A stretch of DNA of 16,199 bases, taken from Candidatus Vogelbacteria bacterium CG10_big_fil_rev_8_21_14_0_10_51_16 (lineage in GTDB: Bacteria > Patescibacteriota > Minisyncoccia > Phycocordibacterales > JACRKE01). Positions 14,895 to 16,199 of the stretch are shown here, one piece after another; position 1 is the stretch's first letter; each line of letters opens with the position of its first letter. The DNA is taken from assembly GCA_002774795.1 (NCBI GenBank), contig PCYI01000014.1:30345-46543 (forward strand), read 5' to 3'. The position numbers and the translations under genes were made by a program. The notes under the pieces are model-generated. The model was not told the origin of the DNA. It did no database searches and saw only the letters and a list, made by a program, of their open reading frames with translations.

Positions 14895-14941
14895 AAAACA
14901 TTGAATTATAGATAATCTCTCTTTAATCTAATGTTACAACG

Positions 14942-15727
14942 ATGACATTGTTTAAATTCAGTATGAAAAAAGGCAAAATGGGCGAACAATTCATGGCCCG
15001 TGATGGCAAGTATATTTTGCGGGCCAAGGCCAAGCAATTTCCAATTAAGACCGCTATGCACCTCTTGTTGAAAGCCCTACGTCGTCAAAGGGCTTTCGTG
15101 ACCTACTTTTGGGACAAAGAACAAGCGGAGCGCATTGCCTATATTAAGAATCTGTATGGTGGGTCGCCGATGGGTACGACCATGTCCGAGGCTCTTCAGA
15201 TTTATAATGCCGTTTGCGCAACCTCAAAAATCATGGGGGCAATGGCGGAAGTAGGGGTTCATAAGGGTGGTACAGCCCGCATTATAAGTGTGGCAAGAAG
15301 GGAGAGTGCCAAAGCGCTTCATCTGTTTGACACCTTCGGAGAGGGTCTCCCTCAGCCAAGCGAGCATGATGATTATAATTGGAAGAAACATGCGTTTAAG
15401 ATTTCAGAGAGTGAATTTGACGCAATTAAGGATGCGTTTGCCAGCGCTAATAATGTCCATTTTCACCGTGGTCTATTCCCTGTGGATACCGGTCACGCGG
15501 TAAAAGACAAACGGTTCTCGTTTGTCAATCTCGATGTCGATTTATATCAAAGCACGAAAGATAGTCTGGAGTTCTTTTATCCTCGACTAAATAAGGGTGG
15601 TATTATCATTTCTCACGACTACCGAGGCTCATCTGGTGTCACAAAGGCATTTGATGAGTTTTTTGCCAATAAAACAGAACCGGTAGTGGAACTCTCTACA
15701 AGCCAGTGTCTTGTGGTTAAGGTTTAA
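14942..15727 (+). CDS. TylF/MycF-type SAM-dependent O-methyltransferase
   Basis: A 261-residue protein, the usual length. The SAM motif is AEVGVHKGGTARI (102-114), followed by HLFDTFGEGLPQPS (127-140), the loop typical of TylF/macrocin O-methyltransferases and related glycan methyltransferases. Metal-binding residues are in NLDVDLYQST (196-205; D198, D200) and ISHDYRG (223-229; D226). The family methylates sugar hydroxyls in macrolides, and relatives in bacterial surface-glycan loci are thought to methylate chain sugars. The first 50 residues are basic and not obviously conserved, so the start at 14942 is less certain; no Shine-Dalgarno site is present. It stands alone after a 255-base gap and ends 10 bases before the converging deacetylase, so it probably has its own promoter. 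Confidence 0.88.
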   Translation: MTLFKFSMKKGKMGEQFMARDGKYILRAKAKQFPIKTAMHLLLKALRRQRAFVTYFWDKEQAERIAYIKNLYGGSPMGTTMSEALQIYNAVCATSKIMGAMAEVGVHKGGTARIISVARRESAKALHLFDTFGEGLPQPSEHDDYNWKKHAFKISESEFDAIKDAFASANNVHFHRGLFPVDTGHAVKDKRFSFVNLDVDLYQSTKDSLEFFYPRLNKGGIIISHDYRGSSGVTKAFDEFFANKTEPVVELSTSQCLVVKV

Positions 15728-15737
15728 GATTAATTGC

Positions 15738-16199
15738 TTAGAATAAACAGCTAGAGGGTTCTTTTTCAAGTAATTCGCCATTCGTTAAATAGATGCAGTC
15801 TTTTCTGTTGCTCACGTACTGGATGAATTTTTCAAGCTCATCCCACATGTCATACTTATCAATTTCCCAAGAGTGACCCCATAAATGAAATACTTCTCCC
15901 TTTGATAGGGCGATATCAAAAGTTTTTTTTTGCCATGCTTAACCAAGAATACATTGACAAAATAGATACCCCTATTTGGTTAAGCATGGGCGCACGTTGT
16001 CGGTAGGGTTCAAGTAGCCGTCCCCAGTAGTATGTATTTTCTGTAAGCTTACGAAAGGGAAATGGGTATACTTGAAGTGTTGTGGGTAGTAGAAAGGGGT
16101 CCTCATCAGAAACAATTGCACAAAGTTTCGTGGTGCGTGCTCCAAGAAAGCCGGCCTCCTTCACTAGCTCTACCGATTCGTTTGTATAGAAACCTTTTG
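15738..16199 (-). pseudogene. NodB-type polysaccharide deacetylase, C-terminal part, frameshifted, cut by window edge
   Basis: The minus strand enters the window open (KGFYTNESVELVKEAGFLG and onward), continues through ARTTK, LPTTLQVYPFPFRKL and YYWGRLLEPYRQRAPM, and stops at 15916 after SMAKKNF. If one A is removed from a run of nine (complement of 15923-15931), the frame continues as TFDIALSKGEVFHLWGHSWE, then KYDMWDELEKF and YLTNGELLE, to a stop at 15738-15740. GVFHLWGHSWE-like text is typical of the end of NodB/polysaccharide-deacetylase proteins of surface-glycan loci, which remove N-acetyl groups from sugars. The N-terminal half with the catalytic Asp and His ligands lies outside the window. 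The break may be a true mutation, a slippage site or a sequencing error. A 14-bp inverted repeat adjoins the A run. Confidence 0.85.
15933..15989. repeat. Perfect 14-bp inverted repeat with 29-base centre inside the deacetylase
   Basis: Left arm CCATGCTTAACCAA (15933-15946), right arm TTGGTTAAGCATGG (15976-15989), centre 15947-15975. The arms are exact reverse complements. The left arm ends one base from the nine-T run that breaks the deacetylase frame. Confidence 0.9.

Larger units (their letters stand above)
14687..14941. promoter_or_regulatory. 255-base intergenic region before the TylF-type gene
   Basis: No convincing gene is seen on either strand. It contains a weak hairpin followed by TTTT (14705-14724), the second copy of the 14-base motif (14860-14873), a dyad (CTTTGAT-N13-ATCAAAG, 14868-14894) and a -10-like GATAAT (14911-14916) without a good -35. 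Most likely it ends the long operon and holds the promoter of the next gene. Confidence 0.5.

Noticed and set aside
15070..15097. 9-bp perfect hairpin (GAAAGCCCT / AGGGCTTTC, 10-base loop) near the start of the TylF-type gene
   Set aside because: It lies in coding sequence with no T tract, and a 9-bp pair at this spacing is expected about once by chance in a window this long.

Overview
The window is a dense bacterial surface-glycan gene cluster. It holds 13 complete genes and 2 genes cut by the window edges, all for sugar transfer, sugar modification or sugar-acid synthesis. The organism cannot be named from the sequence. A GT9 (heptosyltransferase-family) glycosyltransferase, a KdsB-type cytidylyltransferase and sigma70-like -10 boxes point to a bacterium. 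Overlapping ATGA junctions, few Shine-Dalgarno sites and an archaeal-type PEP carboxylase would suit an environmental or candidate-phylum lineage, but this is a guess. No ribosomal RNA, tRNA, CRISPR array or insertion sequence was seen.

Layout. Positions 2-1800 (+): the end of a GT9 glycosyltransferase coupled to a zinc-ribbon methyltransferase. Positions 1837-3692 (-): a polyprenyl-phosphate-type GT2 glycosyltransferase and a YdjC/HpnK-type sugar deacetylase. A 126-base divergent promoter region follows (3693-3818). Positions 3819-9292 (+): a methyltransferase, a multi-spanning GT-C-like membrane protein, a GT4 glycosyltransferase and a large GT-B-like surface-carbohydrate transferase, all overlapping. 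Positions 9289-14686 (+): archaeal-type PEP carboxylase, a two-domain DRE-TIM aldolase, a KdsB-like CMP-sugar synthetase, a HAD phosphatase and a nucleotide-sugar epimerase/dehydratase. After a 255-base gap comes a TylF-type methyltransferase (14942-15727). On the right edge, on the minus strand, is a frameshifted polysaccharide deacetylase.

The most interesting part is 9289-13754. A KdsB-like enzyme activates 3-deoxy-2-ulosonic acids (Kdo-type) with CMP, yet the window has no KdsA or NeuB-type PEP-dependent condensing enzyme. In its place are PEP carboxylase and an HMGL/DmpG-like aldolase, followed by KdsB-like and HAD phosphatase genes. My hypothesis is an alternative ulosonic-acid pathway: PEP plus bicarbonate gives oxaloacetate; the aldolase decarboxylates it, or uses pyruvate, and adds the enolate to a sugar aldehyde; the HAD enzyme removes phosphate; the KdsB-like enzyme makes the CMP-sugar; and a neighbouring transferase, or the aldolase's own C-terminal domain, uses it.

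A second theme is the GT2, deacetylase and GT-C trio, which resembles the logic of lipid-linked amino-sugar modification (Arn- or Hpn-like). The right-edge deacetylase also carries a perfect 14-bp inverted repeat beside its frameshift. Either orientation of the central segment leaves the frame open.
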